64,000 nucleotides of DNA from positions 300,318 through 364,317 of the forward strand of contig NZ_LMSJ01000045.1 in assembly GCF_001428105.1 (NCBI RefSeq), given 5' to 3'. Below the pieces are notes generated by a model. The model was not told where the DNA came from. It made no database searches and saw only the letters and a program-made list of their open reading frames with translations. Numbering within the stretch: position 1 is the first letter of the stretch; the number at the start of each line of letters is the position of its first letter. The translations under genes and the position numbers were made by a program. Shown one piece after another: positions 43,795 to 53,675 of this stretch. The stretch comes from Paenibacillus sp. Soil766. Lineage in GTDB: Bacteria > Bacillota > Bacilli > Paenibacillales > NBRC-103111.

Positions 43795-44941
43795 TTTTAC
43801 GATCGCTCTAAATATGCTGCGACGTTCACTGTTTCAAAGGAAGGGGCTTTTACTGTACCTAGTTATGCCAGTTACCGCGGTTTCACTGATTATTGGCATT
43901 CTTGGCAAGCAAACAGAGAATCAAATCAACATTGCCTACCTCAATTTGGATTCGGGCTCAATAGGCATGCATATTTCTCAAGAACTAGCTGCATTGCCAG
44001 ATTATCGATTGAAACAAGCGGAATCAGAAGAGGATCTTAAGAGCGAAGTGATCAAACAAAAGGTAAATGCTGCTTTCATCATTCCAGCAGGATTTAGTGA
44101 AACGATTCTTTCCGGTGCTGCTCCCCAGCTTGATATGTACCAATTGAGCATGAATGAAGCGACGATTAGTTTCAAAATGAAGTTGGATAGTATCTTATCT
44201 GGTTACCAAGCCACGATTGCGAGTTCTAGCATGCAAGGACTTCAGGGAGCCGCGCTGACAGAGGCTGTGGAGAAGACGATCCAGCAGATTCAAAAGCACC
44301 AGGTAAAGTCCCAAATAACGGATCTGGACTTGTATACGAATCCCAATGTGCGTCTTGTGATTGGTTTTATGTTGATGTTTATGATGGCACTTATTAATAA
44401 TACAGTGTCTCTCGTTATGGAAGATCGGCGGCTTCGAACGATGGCAAGAACCTTTACGGCACCAGTCCGTTCCCATGAAATCGTACTAGGAAATTTCTTA
44501 GGCAGTTTTGTGGTAGGCACACTTCAAGTGTTGGTTATTCTCGTGATAACAAGATATGTTGCCCAGTATGAGTATGGACTACCATTCGTATCACAATTTG
44601 TGATCTTGGAATTTTTCTTATTAGCGACAATGGGCATTGCCAGCGCAGCAGCAAGTATGGTTAAAAATACGACGAATATGAGTGTCATTAATTCACTCAT
44701 CATTACCCCAACCTGCATGTTGGGGGGGTGCTTCTGGCCGATTAGTCTGATGCCAGATTGGATGCAAAAGCTGGCTAACTTTGTTCCGCAAAAGTGGGCA
44801 CTTGATGCCATTACTCATATGGGTTCAGGTCAACCGTTATCGCAAATGTGGATGCACATGGGGGTACTTGCTTTATTTGCTCTCATTCTAATGAGTATTG
44901 GTGCGGCGATCCTCAAACCTGATGAACTAGAAGTAAGTTAA
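43787..44941 (+). CDS. ABC-2 permease, second of two (LnrN-like)
   Basis: A 384-residue permease with the same architecture as the upstream one: an N-terminal segment (GLLLYLVMPVTAVSLIIGIL), an extracellular domain of about 170 residues, then five segments. MEDRRLRTMARTFTAPVRSHEI is the ABC-2 coupling-helix motif. With the upstream permease it probably forms a heterodimer, as LnrM and LnrN are thought to. The gene overlaps its neighbour by eight bases and ends before a terminator. Confidence 0.9.
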   Translation: MNSFTIALNMLRRSLFQRKGLLLYLVMPVTAVSLIIGILGKQTENQINIAYLNLDSGSIGMHISQELAALPDYRLKQAESEEDLKSEVIKQKVNAAFIIPAGFSETILSGAAPQLDMYQLSMNEATISFKMKLDSILSGYQATIASSSMQGLQGAALTEAVEKTIQQIQKHQVKSQITDLDLYTNPNVRLVIGFMLMFMMALINNTVSLVMEDRRLRTMARTFTAPVRSHEIVLGNFLGSFVVGTLQVLVILVITRYVAQYEYGLPFVSQFVILEFFLLATMGIASAAASMVKNTTNMSVINSLIITPTCMLGGCFWPISLMPDWMQKLANFVPQKWALDAITHMGSGQPLSQMWMHMGVLALFALILMSIGAAILKPDELEVS

Positions 44942-44950
44942 AGCAACTAA

Positions 44951-44978
44951 AAGGGCAGCCGGCTAAGGCTGCCCTTTC
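44951..44978 (+). terminator. Terminator after the exporter operon
   Basis: AAGGGCAGCC and GGCTGCCCTT form a perfect 10-bp stem with a short loop, followed by TCG. It also faces the convergent YjcZ-type gene. Confidence 0.8.
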
Positions 44979-44992
44979 GTATCTGATGTTTG

Positions 44993-45109
44993 TTAGATTA
45001 CAAAAGCGCTAGAGATAATAACCAACAAGATGAAAAGTACCAAAATTGCTGCTGCAGAGGATCCACCGCCACAGCCAACACCACCAACACCTGCTACACC
45101 ATAACCCAT
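44993..45109 (-). CDS. YjcZ family sporulation peptide (38 aa)
   Basis: A short frame encodes MGYGVAGVGGVGCGGGSS, a linker AAAILVLF and a hydrophobic tail ILLVIISSAFVI. Gly-rich N-terminus plus a single C-terminal membrane segment is the hallmark of the YjcZ/SscA family, made during sporulation and found in spores. AGAGGGTGA lies before the ATG at 45109. This is too short for routine gene finders. Confidence 0.88.
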   Translation of the reverse strand: MGYGVAGVGGVGCGGGSSAAAILVLFILLVIISSAFVI

Positions 45110-45298
45110 TTCATTCACCCTCTCTGTTTTAAGACCTGTTCATTGACTTTCGACATAGCATATGGAGCAATGGGAAAGATGGAATGGGCTGTGAGAGACT
45201 TCTGAAATGATTGTGCTGCTGTCCCTAGTCAAGTGCGGATTTTGCATGGATGTATGGTATAATGATCGAATGTTCATGGAAAGGAGAATGGTTGGAGA

Positions 45299-45529
45299 AT
45301 GACAGCGAATGAAATTGCAGAGTGGATGCTTAACGAGTTGAAATCGGCAGGTATTTTGTATCAGAAAGATGCCGTTGACTATATTCTTAAGCATTATGGG
45401 GAATCCTTTATTTATGTAAATGACAATGGAAATCAAGCCATTTCCAAAGATGTTAAGAAAATTTTCAAGAAATTGCATGGCGGTAGAGCAGCATGGGAAC
45501 GTGATGGGTTTTTCTGGGGTTGGCATTAA
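45299..45529 (+). CDS. Small conserved protein (DUF6953-like, 76 aa)
   Basis: The product begins MTANEIAEWMLNELKSAGIL and ends GRAAWERDGFFWGWH, a Trp-rich finish I associate with a small Bacillales family (DUF6953). A winged-helix-like fold is possible (AVDYILKHYGESFIYVNDNG). AAAGGAG lies upstream. No neighbour suggests a role. Confidence 0.75.
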   Translation: MTANEIAEWMLNELKSAGILYQKDAVDYILKHYGESFIYVNDNGNQAISKDVKKIFKKLHGGRAAWERDGFFWGWH

Positions 45530-45552
45530 TCAATGGTTGGCGTGAACATGGG

Positions 45553-45586
45553 CTGTAGCTGATGGCAAACAGGCATCGGCTTTTTT
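45553..45586 (+). terminator. Terminator after the DUF6953-like gene
   Basis: AGCTGATG and CATCGGCT pair with one wobble, followed by seven T. Confidence 0.75.
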
Positions 45587-45720
45587 TGTGCGCTTTCTTT
45601 TAAAAAAATATCCATAATCCAAGTTGCTAAAACATAGAATTCATAATAAGATAACATTAAGAACACAAGTTGTCTGAATATTTAAATAAATGGTTTGCGC
45701 CAATTATGGAGGGGATTGCC

Positions 45721-46317
45721 GTGAGTAAGAGTCATGAAGTGGAGTATTGCAACCTAGAGTTACGATTTGATCGCCGGCTAATCCGGAACTTCATTAAAGC
45801 ACTCATCCAAGAAGGATATTCGCTCTACTGGAATGAAAGTGAACTTCAGTTTATCATTTCAATTCGCACTGGACGCAAGCTGATTAAGCTGAAATTCGAA
45901 CGAATTGGCGAGAAGTATAAGATTGTTGGCAATTATTCATTCAAGGATGAGAAGCTTGCAGAAATGATGGAGAAGTTGATCGGGGATACCCGAGGCCATG
46001 CCGTTGTCAAAAGATTTAAGGATCGGCAAATTCTCATTGAGAATATTATGTTCGGGGAGATCATCCGCATGGTGGAGATTAGCGGAATTGAACATAAGGT
46101 GCTGTATCAGAAGGAGCCTGCTGTGACCGTAGAAGAAGTCATGCAAGCACTAAGATCGAAGAGGACAGACGAACGCATCCCTATTTTGCGAATGGAGCTT
46201 GATTATGAATTAGCTACATTGCAAGATGCGCTCTCGTCCGGTGATGCCAAAGCCGCGATGGAAAGTAAAGTTAAATTGATCGAGCTGAGACAAGAAATGC
46301 TGCTATTGGAGATGTGA
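45721..46317 (+). CDS. Hypothetical protein (198 aa)
   Basis: A soluble protein beginning VSKSHEVEYCNLELRFDRRL. It has a basic beta-rich N-terminal half with NFIKALIQEGYSLYWNESEL and a helical acidic C-terminus with ELDYELATLQDALSS. The GTG at 45721 follows GGAGGGG; a TTG at 45670 is the only longer alternative and has no site. I do not recognise the family. It is probably a single-gene unit between two terminators. Confidence 0.75.
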   Translation: MSKSHEVEYCNLELRFDRRLIRNFIKALIQEGYSLYWNESELQFIISIRTGRKLIKLKFERIGEKYKIVGNYSFKDEKLAEMMEKLIGDTRGHAVVKRFKDRQILIENIMFGEIIRMVEISGIEHKVLYQKEPAVTVEEVMQALRSKRTDERIPILRMELDYELATLQDALSSGDAKAAMESKVKLIELRQEMLLLEM

Positions 46318-46337
46318 GAATGAATAGTGTGCTGGGA

Positions 46338-46377
46338 TGAAAGAGAGCCTGTATGAACGTATACGGGACTCTCTTTT
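46338..46377 (+). terminator. Terminator after the hypothetical gene
   Basis: AAAGAGAG and CTCTCTTT form the outer stem, with an inner TGTAT/ATAC helix, followed by TTTTG. Confidence 0.65.
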
Positions 46378-46453
46378 GTGTGTTTATAAGGGGAGAAGAA
46401 TGAGACTTTTGTAGATGCAGCGAAGAAAAGAAGATTTTCTGCGGTCAATGTCT

Positions 46454-46479
46454 GAACTCCCTGAGATGGGAGTTCTTTT
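46454..46479 (+). terminator. Second hairpin terminator before the gluconate operon
   Basis: GAACTCCC and GGGAGTTC form an 8-bp stem followed by TTTT. It lies just upstream of the lacI-type promoter and insulates the operon. Confidence 0.65.
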
Positions 46480-46496
46480 GACTCGCGAAAAGACTA

Positions 46497-46526
46497 TTGT
46501 TAACGTGTGCATAGATGTGATATGCT
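46497..46526 (+). promoter_or_regulatory. Promoter and possible operator of the aldonate operon
   Basis: TTGTTA (46497-46502), an 18-base spacer and TATGCT (46521-46526) form a sigma-A-type promoter. An inverted repeat GCATA-N7-TATGC (46509-46525) lies across the spacer and -10 and could be the operator of the LacI regulator encoded first in the operon. Confidence 0.5.
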
Positions 46527-46535
46527 TCTAATTGA

Positions 46536-47549
<1,014 letters not shown>

Positions 47550-47566
47550 GAAAGTGGGGAAAGTCG

Positions 47567-48838
47567 ATGAGTATTCTACGAGAATTGTTAAATGACATTC
47601 CGATTCCGCAAATGGTCAAAATTCGTCAGAAATTTGATCGCACAATTCTGGAAAATCCTTTGCAGGAACTTGCTGATAAGCTCGAAAGCAGCGGCGTTAT
47701 GCCTAGCATCCTGCCAGGACAGCAAGTAGCAGTTGCAGTTGGAAGCAGAGGAATTGCTAATATTGCGGGTTTCACGAAGACAACCTTGGATGCCATCAAG
47801 GCAAGAGGTGCACATCCATTTATCGTACCTTGTATGGGAAGTCATGGCGGGGCGACAGCGGATGGTCAGACTGAGGTGCTCCAGCACTTTGGGATTACGG
47901 AAGAAACGATGGGAGCACCGATTCGTTCTTCCATGGACGTGGTTCAAATTGATCAACTGCCGAATGGTTTGCCGGTTTATGTAGATCGCATCGCCTCAGA
48001 AGCAGATGCCATTGTCGTTATTAACCGTGTGAAGCCGCATACCGCATTCCGCGGACGCATTGAGAGCGGCATCATGAAGATGATCGCGATTGGCCTTGGT
48101 AAACAAAAAGGCGCTGAAGCTTGCCACCAGCTTGGCTTTAAATACATGGCAGAGAATGTTCCTGCTATGGCGAATTTAATGATTGAGAAGCTGCCGATCG
48201 TATTTGGTGTAGCACTCGTAGAGAATGCTTACGATGAGACTTGCCAGGTTGAGGTTCTTCCTGCCGCAGAGATTGAAGCGCGTGAGGAAGTTTTACTGGT
48301 AGAAGCGAAATCGCGTTTGCCGAAAATTTTATTCGATGAAATTGACGTCCTTGTGATTGATTACATCGGTAAAAATATTAGCGGTGACGGTATGGATCCT
48401 AACGTAACCGGACGTTATCCAACCCCATATGCACATGGCGGACCCGAAGTGTCGAAGATGGTTGTCCTTGATTTGACACATGAAACTAAGGGGAATGCCA
48501 ATGGCGTGGGTACAGCGGATTTCACTACACAGCGTCTGGTTGATAAGACAAATCTAGAATTCACCTATGCCAATGGGTTAACTTCTACGGTTTGTGCTCC
48601 TACGAAAATCGCGACTACCTTAGAAAATGATTTCTATGCGATCAAAGCAGCCGTGAAAACTTGTAATATTTTAGATTACACGACCTGTAAGCTTGTTCGC
48701 ATCCAAGATACACTTCACTTAGGTGAGATTGAAATTTCGGTGAATCTCCTTGAGGCTGCCCGTCAGCATCCAGATATTGAAATTTTATCGGAGCCATTTG
48801 AGCTAACATTCAATGCAGAGGGGAATATTCGCCCATGA
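47567..48838 (+). CDS. LarA superfamily protein (lactate racemase-like; possible aldonate racemase/epimerase)
   Basis: A 423-residue protein of LarA-like length and domain order. The N-terminal domain has PCMGSHGGATADGQ; the middle has VVINRVKPHTAFRGRIESG and MKMIAIGLGKQKGAEACHQLG. LarA uses a Lys-bound nickel-pincer nucleotide; its Lys lies ten residues after a His, but here the best Lys lies thirteen after the His of VKPHT, so cofactor use is uncertain. Members of this superfamily racemise or epimerise 2-hydroxyacids. Its place before gluconokinase suggests an aldonate substrate. It overlaps the kinase gene by four bases. Confidence 0.8.
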   Translation: MSILRELLNDIPIPQMVKIRQKFDRTILENPLQELADKLESSGVMPSILPGQQVAVAVGSRGIANIAGFTKTTLDAIKARGAHPFIVPCMGSHGGATADGQTEVLQHFGITEETMGAPIRSSMDVVQIDQLPNGLPVYVDRIASEADAIVVINRVKPHTAFRGRIESGIMKMIAIGLGKQKGAEACHQLGFKYMAENVPAMANLMIEKLPIVFGVALVENAYDETCQVEVLPAAEIEAREEVLLVEAKSRLPKILFDEIDVLVIDYIGKNISGDGMDPNVTGRYPTPYAHGGPEVSKMVVLDLTHETKGNANGVGTADFTTQRLVDKTNLEFTYANGLTSTVCAPTKIATTLENDFYAIKAAVKTCNILDYTTCKLVRIQDTLHLGEIEISVNLLEAARQHPDIEILSEPFELTFNAEGNIRP

Positions 48839-50397
48839 CGCAAAGTCAGAAGCCCTATATCATAGCTGCGGATATAGGTACCACGAGCACCAAAACACTG
48901 GTCATCGATCGGGACGGACAAGTACTTGCCTCCCATTCCATCGAATACCCGTTATTCACACCTGCCGCAGATCGGGCTGAGCAGGATCCGGATCAAATTT
49001 TTGATGCGGTGGTGCAGGGGATTGGGGCCGTTGTTCGCAAGCAAGGCATTTCGCCTGAACAAGTGCTTTGCGTATCCTTCAGCTCAGCCATGCACAGCAT
49101 AATTGCGGTAGATGAGCTCAATAAGCCATTAACCCAATGTATTACTTGGGCAGATAATCGTGCCGCGAAATATGCGGAGGATTTGAAGCTGAATGGACTT
49201 GGTCAACAGATTTATGCGAGAACAGGCACACCGATTCATCCCATGTCACCACTTTTGAAATTGAAGTGGTTCGGGGAGCATGAACCAGCGCTTGTTCGAA
49301 ATACCCATAAATTTATAGGGATTAAAGAGTATGTGTTTGCCAAGCTGTTTGATCAGTATCTGATCGACCATTCTCTGGCGAGTGCGACAGGATTATTCAA
49401 TCTCGAACAATTGGATTGGGATGCAGGTGCGCTTGAGTATGCAGGGGTTTCACCTGAGCAGCTATCCGCGCTTGTACCTACAACACATCGTGTAGAAGGT
49501 ATGAGCTTAACTTATGCTGCTGCGATGGGCTTGTCCACGGACACGCCGTTTATTGTCGGAGCTTCCGATGGTGTTCTTGCCAACCTTGGCGTAGGCGCCT
49601 TCGAGCCCGGGGTTGTCGCGGTTACGATCGGAACAAGCGGAGCCGTGCGCAGCGTCGTAAACAAGCCGCAAACGGACCCTGAGGGTAAGTTATTCTGTTA
49701 CGCGTTAACCGAAAACTTCTGGGTCGTGGGTGGACCGATTAATAACGGAGGTATCGTTTTCCGTTGGGTCAGAGACCAGATTGCGACAGCAGAAGCCGAA
49801 GAAGCACGCCGTATGGGGATGGATCCGTACGATCACCTGACAGCTCTTGCTGCTGAAGTGAGAGCAGGCTCCGAAGGATTGCTGTTCTTGCCATTGCTGT
49901 CCGGCGAACGTGCTCCATATTGGAATGCCAATGCTCGCGGCGTTTATTTCGGTCTATCGCTTAGTCATCAGAAGAAGCATATGATCCGTGCCGCTTTGGA
50001 AGGTGTTATGTTCTCCATCCAAGCCGTTGCCACATCGTTGGAACGAATGATGGGGCCAGCTACGGTCATTCGCGCCTCCGGCGGTTTCGCTCGCTCAGAA
50101 TTTTGGCGTCAGATGATGACCGATATGCTCGGTACGGCAGTAACCGTTCCAGACTCCATTGAGAGCTCAGGAATTGGTGCAGCTTTGCTTGGTCTACTCG
50201 CTATGGGGGAGATCGACGACTTATCACATGCACATAAATGGATCGGGGTAGGAAAGGCTCACGAGGTGAATGAAAACGATTATCGCGTATATCAACAATT
50301 GACATCTATTTATACGAGCGTATATCATCAGTTAAAAGATCAATTCGACGCGATCACCGCTTTTCAAAGTCAGCACCTACGGAGTCCTCAATCATAA
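48835..50397 (+). CDS. gntK: Gluconokinase (FGGY family)
   Basis: A 520-residue sugar kinase that phosphorylates D-gluconate at C6. AADIGTTSTKTLVID is the N-terminal phosphate loop, MHSIIAVDE, CITWADNRAA and HPMSPLLKLKW are typical of gluconokinases, and the second actin-like half has VTIGTSGAVRSV and ASGGFARSEFWRQMMTDMLG. It starts four bases inside the LarA-like gene. Its product 6-phosphogluconate is the substrate of the dehydrogenase encoded two genes downstream. Confidence 0.93.
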   Translation: MTQSQKPYIIAADIGTTSTKTLVIDRDGQVLASHSIEYPLFTPAADRAEQDPDQIFDAVVQGIGAVVRKQGISPEQVLCVSFSSAMHSIIAVDELNKPLTQCITWADNRAAKYAEDLKLNGLGQQIYARTGTPIHPMSPLLKLKWFGEHEPALVRNTHKFIGIKEYVFAKLFDQYLIDHSLASATGLFNLEQLDWDAGALEYAGVSPEQLSALVPTTHRVEGMSLTYAAAMGLSTDTPFIVGASDGVLANLGVGAFEPGVVAVTIGTSGAVRSVVNKPQTDPEGKLFCYALTENFWVVGGPINNGGIVFRWVRDQIATAEAEEARRMGMDPYDHLTALAAEVRAGSEGLLFLPLLSGERAPYWNANARGVYFGLSLSHQKKHMIRAALEGVMFSIQAVATSLERMMGPATVIRASGGFARSEFWRQMMTDMLGTAVTVPDSIESSGIGAALLGLLAMGEIDDLSHAHKWIGVGKAHEVNENDYRVYQQLTSIYTSVYHQLKDQFDAITAFQSQHLRSPQS

Positions 50398-50439
50398 TTC
50401 ACTAGAGACAAAGAACTATTATTCGAGAGGATGACGACA

Positions 50440-51207
50440 ATGAACTTATTCGATCTTTCTGGGAAAACAGCAGTAATTATTGGCGGTAATAGTACACTTG
50501 GTGGCTCAATGGCTTTAGCCCTTGCTGGACATGGCGCTAAAGTAGCTATCGTCGGGCGTAATCAAGAGAAAAGCGAGCTGGTTCGAGATAGTATTGCTGC
50601 TATTGGCGGCGAAGCGAAAACTTTCCAAGCGGATGCAACCAAACGTGAAGATTTAGAGCAAGTACTTCAAGATGTCATCGCTTGGTCAGGCAGTGCGGAT
50701 ATTCTTATGAACTGTCCGGGTAAAAATAGTGCGACACCTTTCTTTGACATTTCCATGGAAGAATGGGATTCTATTATGGAGGTAAATTTGAAAAGCGTCG
50801 TGCTAGCTTGCCAAGTGTTCGGGAAATACATGGTTGAACGAGGTGCAGGCGGAAGCATTATTAATATTTCATCCGTTTCCTCGGATCCACCACTTTCTCG
50901 TGTATTCACTTACTCCGCTTCTAAAGCAGCTGTGAATAATATCACACAAAACCTAGCTCGTGAGTTCGCTCCTAGCCGCGTACGTGTGAACGCGATTATT
51001 CCTGGCTTTTTCCCAGCAGAGCAGAATCGTAAGATTTTGTCGCCTGAGCGGATCGAATCCATTATGCGTCATACGCCAATGAATCGATTTGGTGAAGCTG
51101 CAGAGCTTCAAGGTGCTGCGGTGTACCTGGCTTCAGAGAAAGCTTCAAGCTTTGTAACAGGAACAGTTTTGAGAGTAGACGGCGGTTTTGGCGCGATGAC
51201 GATTTAA
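50440..51207 (+). CDS. SDR family oxidoreductase (UxuB/gluconate 5-dehydrogenase type)
   Basis: A 255-residue NAD(P)-dependent dehydrogenase. The cofactor loop is VIIGGNSTLGGSM, NCPGKN follows, and the catalytic Ser, Tyr and Lys are in NISSVSS and YSASK. The late PGFFPAEQNRKIL and VTGTVLRVDGGFGA resemble the SDR-type D-mannonate oxidoreductase (UxuB) and 5-keto-gluconate reductases. ATG at 50440 is preferred because GAGAGG lies nine bases upstream. The operon context supports action on an aldonate or keto-aldonate. Confidence 0.87.
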   Translation: MNLFDLSGKTAVIIGGNSTLGGSMALALAGHGAKVAIVGRNQEKSELVRDSIAAIGGEAKTFQADATKREDLEQVLQDVIAWSGSADILMNCPGKNSATPFFDISMEEWDSIMEVNLKSVVLACQVFGKYMVERGAGGSIINISSVSSDPPLSRVFTYSASKAAVNNITQNLAREFAPSRVRVNAIIPGFFPAEQNRKILSPERIESIMRHTPMNRFGEAAELQGAAVYLASEKASSFVTGTVLRVDGGFGAMTI

Positions 51208-51240
51208 ACTATTTATATATCGGAAGGGTGTATGAGAGAC

Positions 51241-52656
51241 ATGTCTAAGCAACAAATAGGTGTTGTAGGTTTAGCAGTAATGGGGAAAAACTTAGCATTA
51301 AACATTGAAAGCAGAGGCTTTACGGTATCCGTATTCAACCGTTCTGCTGAGAAAACGAAGGAGCTTCTTAATGAAGCACCAGGCAAGCAACTAGTAGGTA
51401 CATATACGGTTGAAGAATTCGTTCAATCCCTTGAAGTCCCGCGCAAAATTTTGATCATGGTCAAAGCAGGCGGTCCTACAGACGACACAATCAACCAATT
51501 GCTTCCGCATTTGGATAAAGGCGATATTTTGATCGACGGCGGAAATGCATTCTTCCCAGACACACAACGTCGTAACAAAGAGCTTGAAGCTCACGGTATT
51601 CGTTTCGTTGGAACAGGTGTTTCCGGCGGTGAAGAAGGCGCGCTTAAAGGCCCTGCAATTATGCCAGGTGGCCAAGAAGACGCGTATAAATTGGTTGAGC
51701 CAATCCTTACTGCAATCTCTGCCAAAGTTGGCGAAGATGCTTGTTGTACGTATATCGGGCCAGACGGCGCGGGTCACTATGTAAAAATGGTGCACAACGG
51801 TATTGAGTACGGCGATATGCAATTGATTTGTGAAGCGTACCAATTGCTGAAAGATGTACTTAACGTTAGCACAGAAGAGCTTCATGAGATCTTCACGGAG
51901 TGGAACAACGGAGAGCTTGACAGCTACTTGATCGAAATCACGCGTGATATTTTCACGAAATATGACGCTGAAACAGGCAAACCGATGGTTGACGTGATTC
52001 TGGATTCCGCTGGCCAAAAGGGAACAGGAAAATGGACCAGTCAAAGTGCTCTGGACCTTGGCGTGCCGCTTTCTATTATCACAGAATCCGTATTCTCCCG
52101 TTTCATCTCTGCGATGAAGGAAGAACGCGTAGCAGCTAGCAAAGTACTCAAAGGACCTGATGCTCCAGCATTCACAGGGGATCGCAAAGCGTTCATTGAG
52201 GCTGTTCGTCAAGCGCTATACGCAAGCAAAATTTGTTCTTATGCACAAGGCTTCGCTCAAATGAGAGCAGCTTCCGAAGAATACAATTGGGATTTGAAAT
52301 ACGGCAGCATCGCAATGATCTTCCGTGGCGGCTGTATTATCCGCGCTCGTTTCCTTCAAAATATCAAGGATGCGTATGATCGCAATCCTGAATTGAAAAA
52401 CCTATTGCTTGATTCCTACTTCACTGGTGTAGTTGATAACTATCAAGGATCATGGAGACAAGTTATTGCAGAAGCAGTTACTCGTGGTATCGCAGTACCT
52501 TCCTTCGCATCAGCGTTAGCTTATTATGATAGCTACCGTACTGAAAGATTGCCTGCTAACTTGTTACAAGCACAACGTGATTACTTCGGCGCTCATACGT
52601 TCCAACGTGTAGACAAAGAAGGATCTTTCCACTACAACTGGATGGGTAACGAATAA
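51241..52656 (+). CDS. gnd: 6-phosphogluconate dehydrogenase, decarboxylating
   Basis: A 471-residue enzyme converting 6-phosphogluconate to ribulose 5-phosphate and CO2 with reduction of NAD(P). [18 protein letters not shown] is the cofactor site, and [20 protein letters not shown] contains the catalytic Lys and substrate-binding residues; [12 protein letters not shown] is in the helical domain. It is close to B. subtilis GndA along its length. The start could also be ATG at 51232; I follow the family N-terminus MSKQQIG. It is the last gene of the aldonate operon. Confidence 0.95.
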   Translation: MSKQQIGVVGLAVMGKNLALNIESRGFTVSVFNRSAEKTKELLNEAPGKQLVGTYTVEEFVQSLEVPRKILIMVKAGGPTDDTINQLLPHLDKGDILIDGGNAFFPDTQRRNKELEAHGIRFVGTGVSGGEEGALKGPAIMPGGQEDAYKLVEPILTAISAKVGEDACCTYIGPDGAGHYVKMVHNGIEYGDMQLICEAYQLLKDVLNVSTEELHEIFTEWNNGELDSYLIEITRDIFTKYDAETGKPMVDVILDSAGQKGTGKWTSQSALDLGVPLSIITESVFSRFISAMKEERVAASKVLKGPDAPAFTGDRKAFIEAVRQALYASKICSYAQGFAQMRAASEEYNWDLKYGSIAMIFRGGCIIRARFLQNIKDAYDRNPELKNLLLDSYFTGVVDNYQGSWRQVIAEAVTRGIAVPSFASALAYYDSYRTERLPANLLQAQRDYFGAHTFQRVDKEGSFHYNWMGNE

Positions 52657-52977
52657 TTACGTCTCATCTTGGAAGCCGTATGCTGCTTCACGCAGCCACA
52701 TCTTCAATCGATCAGCTTCTTGATCGAAGCCATTGCGTTTGTGGATGAGCATGAGGGATATCTCGGCAAAATATCGGAAATTTCTTAATAATCGTGGTTG
52801 AGTTAGACCTTGCATCAGCGGGTCTTCTTCAGCCACTTTTTTCTTAATAAATTCTAGAATCCAGACGACATCCTCTTTGCATAGCGTATAGCTTGGGTGC
52901 AAAATTTGCTCCAGTTTGCGTTGTGTGCGGTTTGTAAAGGCGGTAGTTTGGTTTTGCTGCAGCATAGTTGGGTTCAA
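52657..52977 (-). CDS. Hypothetical protein (106 aa)
   Basis: A small helical protein with QRKLEQILHPSYTLCKEDVV and a charged C-terminus. The TTG at 52977 has AAGGAG about ten bases upstream; an internal ATG four codons in is an alternative. Its stop abuts the stop of the gnd gene, with no terminator space between. I do not recognise the family. Confidence 0.65.
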   Translation of the reverse strand: MNPTMLQQNQTTAFTNRTQRKLEQILHPSYTLCKEDVVWILEFIKKKVAEEDPLMQGLTQPRLLRNFRYFAEISLMLIHKRNGFDQEADRLKMWLREAAYGFQDET

Positions 52978-53144
52978 AGCTCCATCTCTCCTTACCTTTG
53001 TGGTCTCTCTCCAATCTTAACTGTTTGTGCTAGAATTTATTCACACTACTATATGATTTTTGGATGGAATGTATTCATGCTGTAAGGGCTATGGTATGAT
53101 GTTGGGAAGTTTGTATGACTAGCATATGGGAAAAGGGGATTTGT

Positions 53145-53654
53145 GTGACAGTCAGAAATATTGTACTTGTTGGATTCATGGGAACAGGGAAAACAACCGT
53201 AGGCAAGAAACTTGCAGAGCGTTTAGGATGGAGTTTTTGTGATTCTGACGCCGTGTTAGAAGAAGTTCAACAGACAAGCATTCCCGAATTATTTAGGGAT
53301 CATGGAGAAGCACACTTTCGCGTTCTGGAAACCGAGACGCTGGCACGTATATTAGACAGTGAGGGACAAGTTGTCGCAACGGGCGGCGGTGCGGTACTTG
53401 CAGAATCTAATCGGATTTGCATGTTGCAGCATGGTTTTGTTGTCGCTTTGAATGCGACTGCGGAAACGATTATCCAAAGAGTAAGTAGCGATACGAATCG
53501 ACCTTTACTTCAGGGTAATTTGGAAGAAAGAGTACATACGCTAATGGAACAAAGAAAGCATGCCTATGATTTCGCTCATACGTCCATTGATACGACGGAC
53601 TTAAGCGAGGATGAAATTGTAGATCGCATCATTCAGCAAGCGGTACGCCACTAA
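53145..53654 (+). CDS. aroK: Shikimate kinase
   Basis: A 169-residue kinase that makes shikimate 3-phosphate. Walker A is GFMGTGKTTVG, the shikimate-binding Asp lies in FCDSDAVLEE, FRDHGEAHFRVLE holds the Arg and Glu, GGGAV is the conserved glycine turn, and NRPLLQG is the lid. GTG at 53145 follows AAAAGGGG; the upstream ATG at 53115 has no site. The product is the substrate of AroA, encoded 0.6 kb downstream. Confidence 0.92.
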   Translation: MTVRNIVLVGFMGTGKTTVGKKLAERLGWSFCDSDAVLEEVQQTSIPELFRDHGEAHFRVLETETLARILDSEGQVVATGGGAVLAESNRICMLQHGFVVALNATAETIIQRVSSDTNRPLLQGNLEERVHTLMEQRKHAYDFAHTSIDTTDLSEDEIVDRIIQQAVRH

Positions 53655-53675
53655 GGAGAAGATAAGCTCTTCAGC

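Noticed and set aside
51391-52212. Long minus-strand frame (273 codons) inside the gnd gene
   Set aside because: It is fully antisense to a highly conserved enzyme and encodes no recognisable protein; codon bias of gnd explains it.
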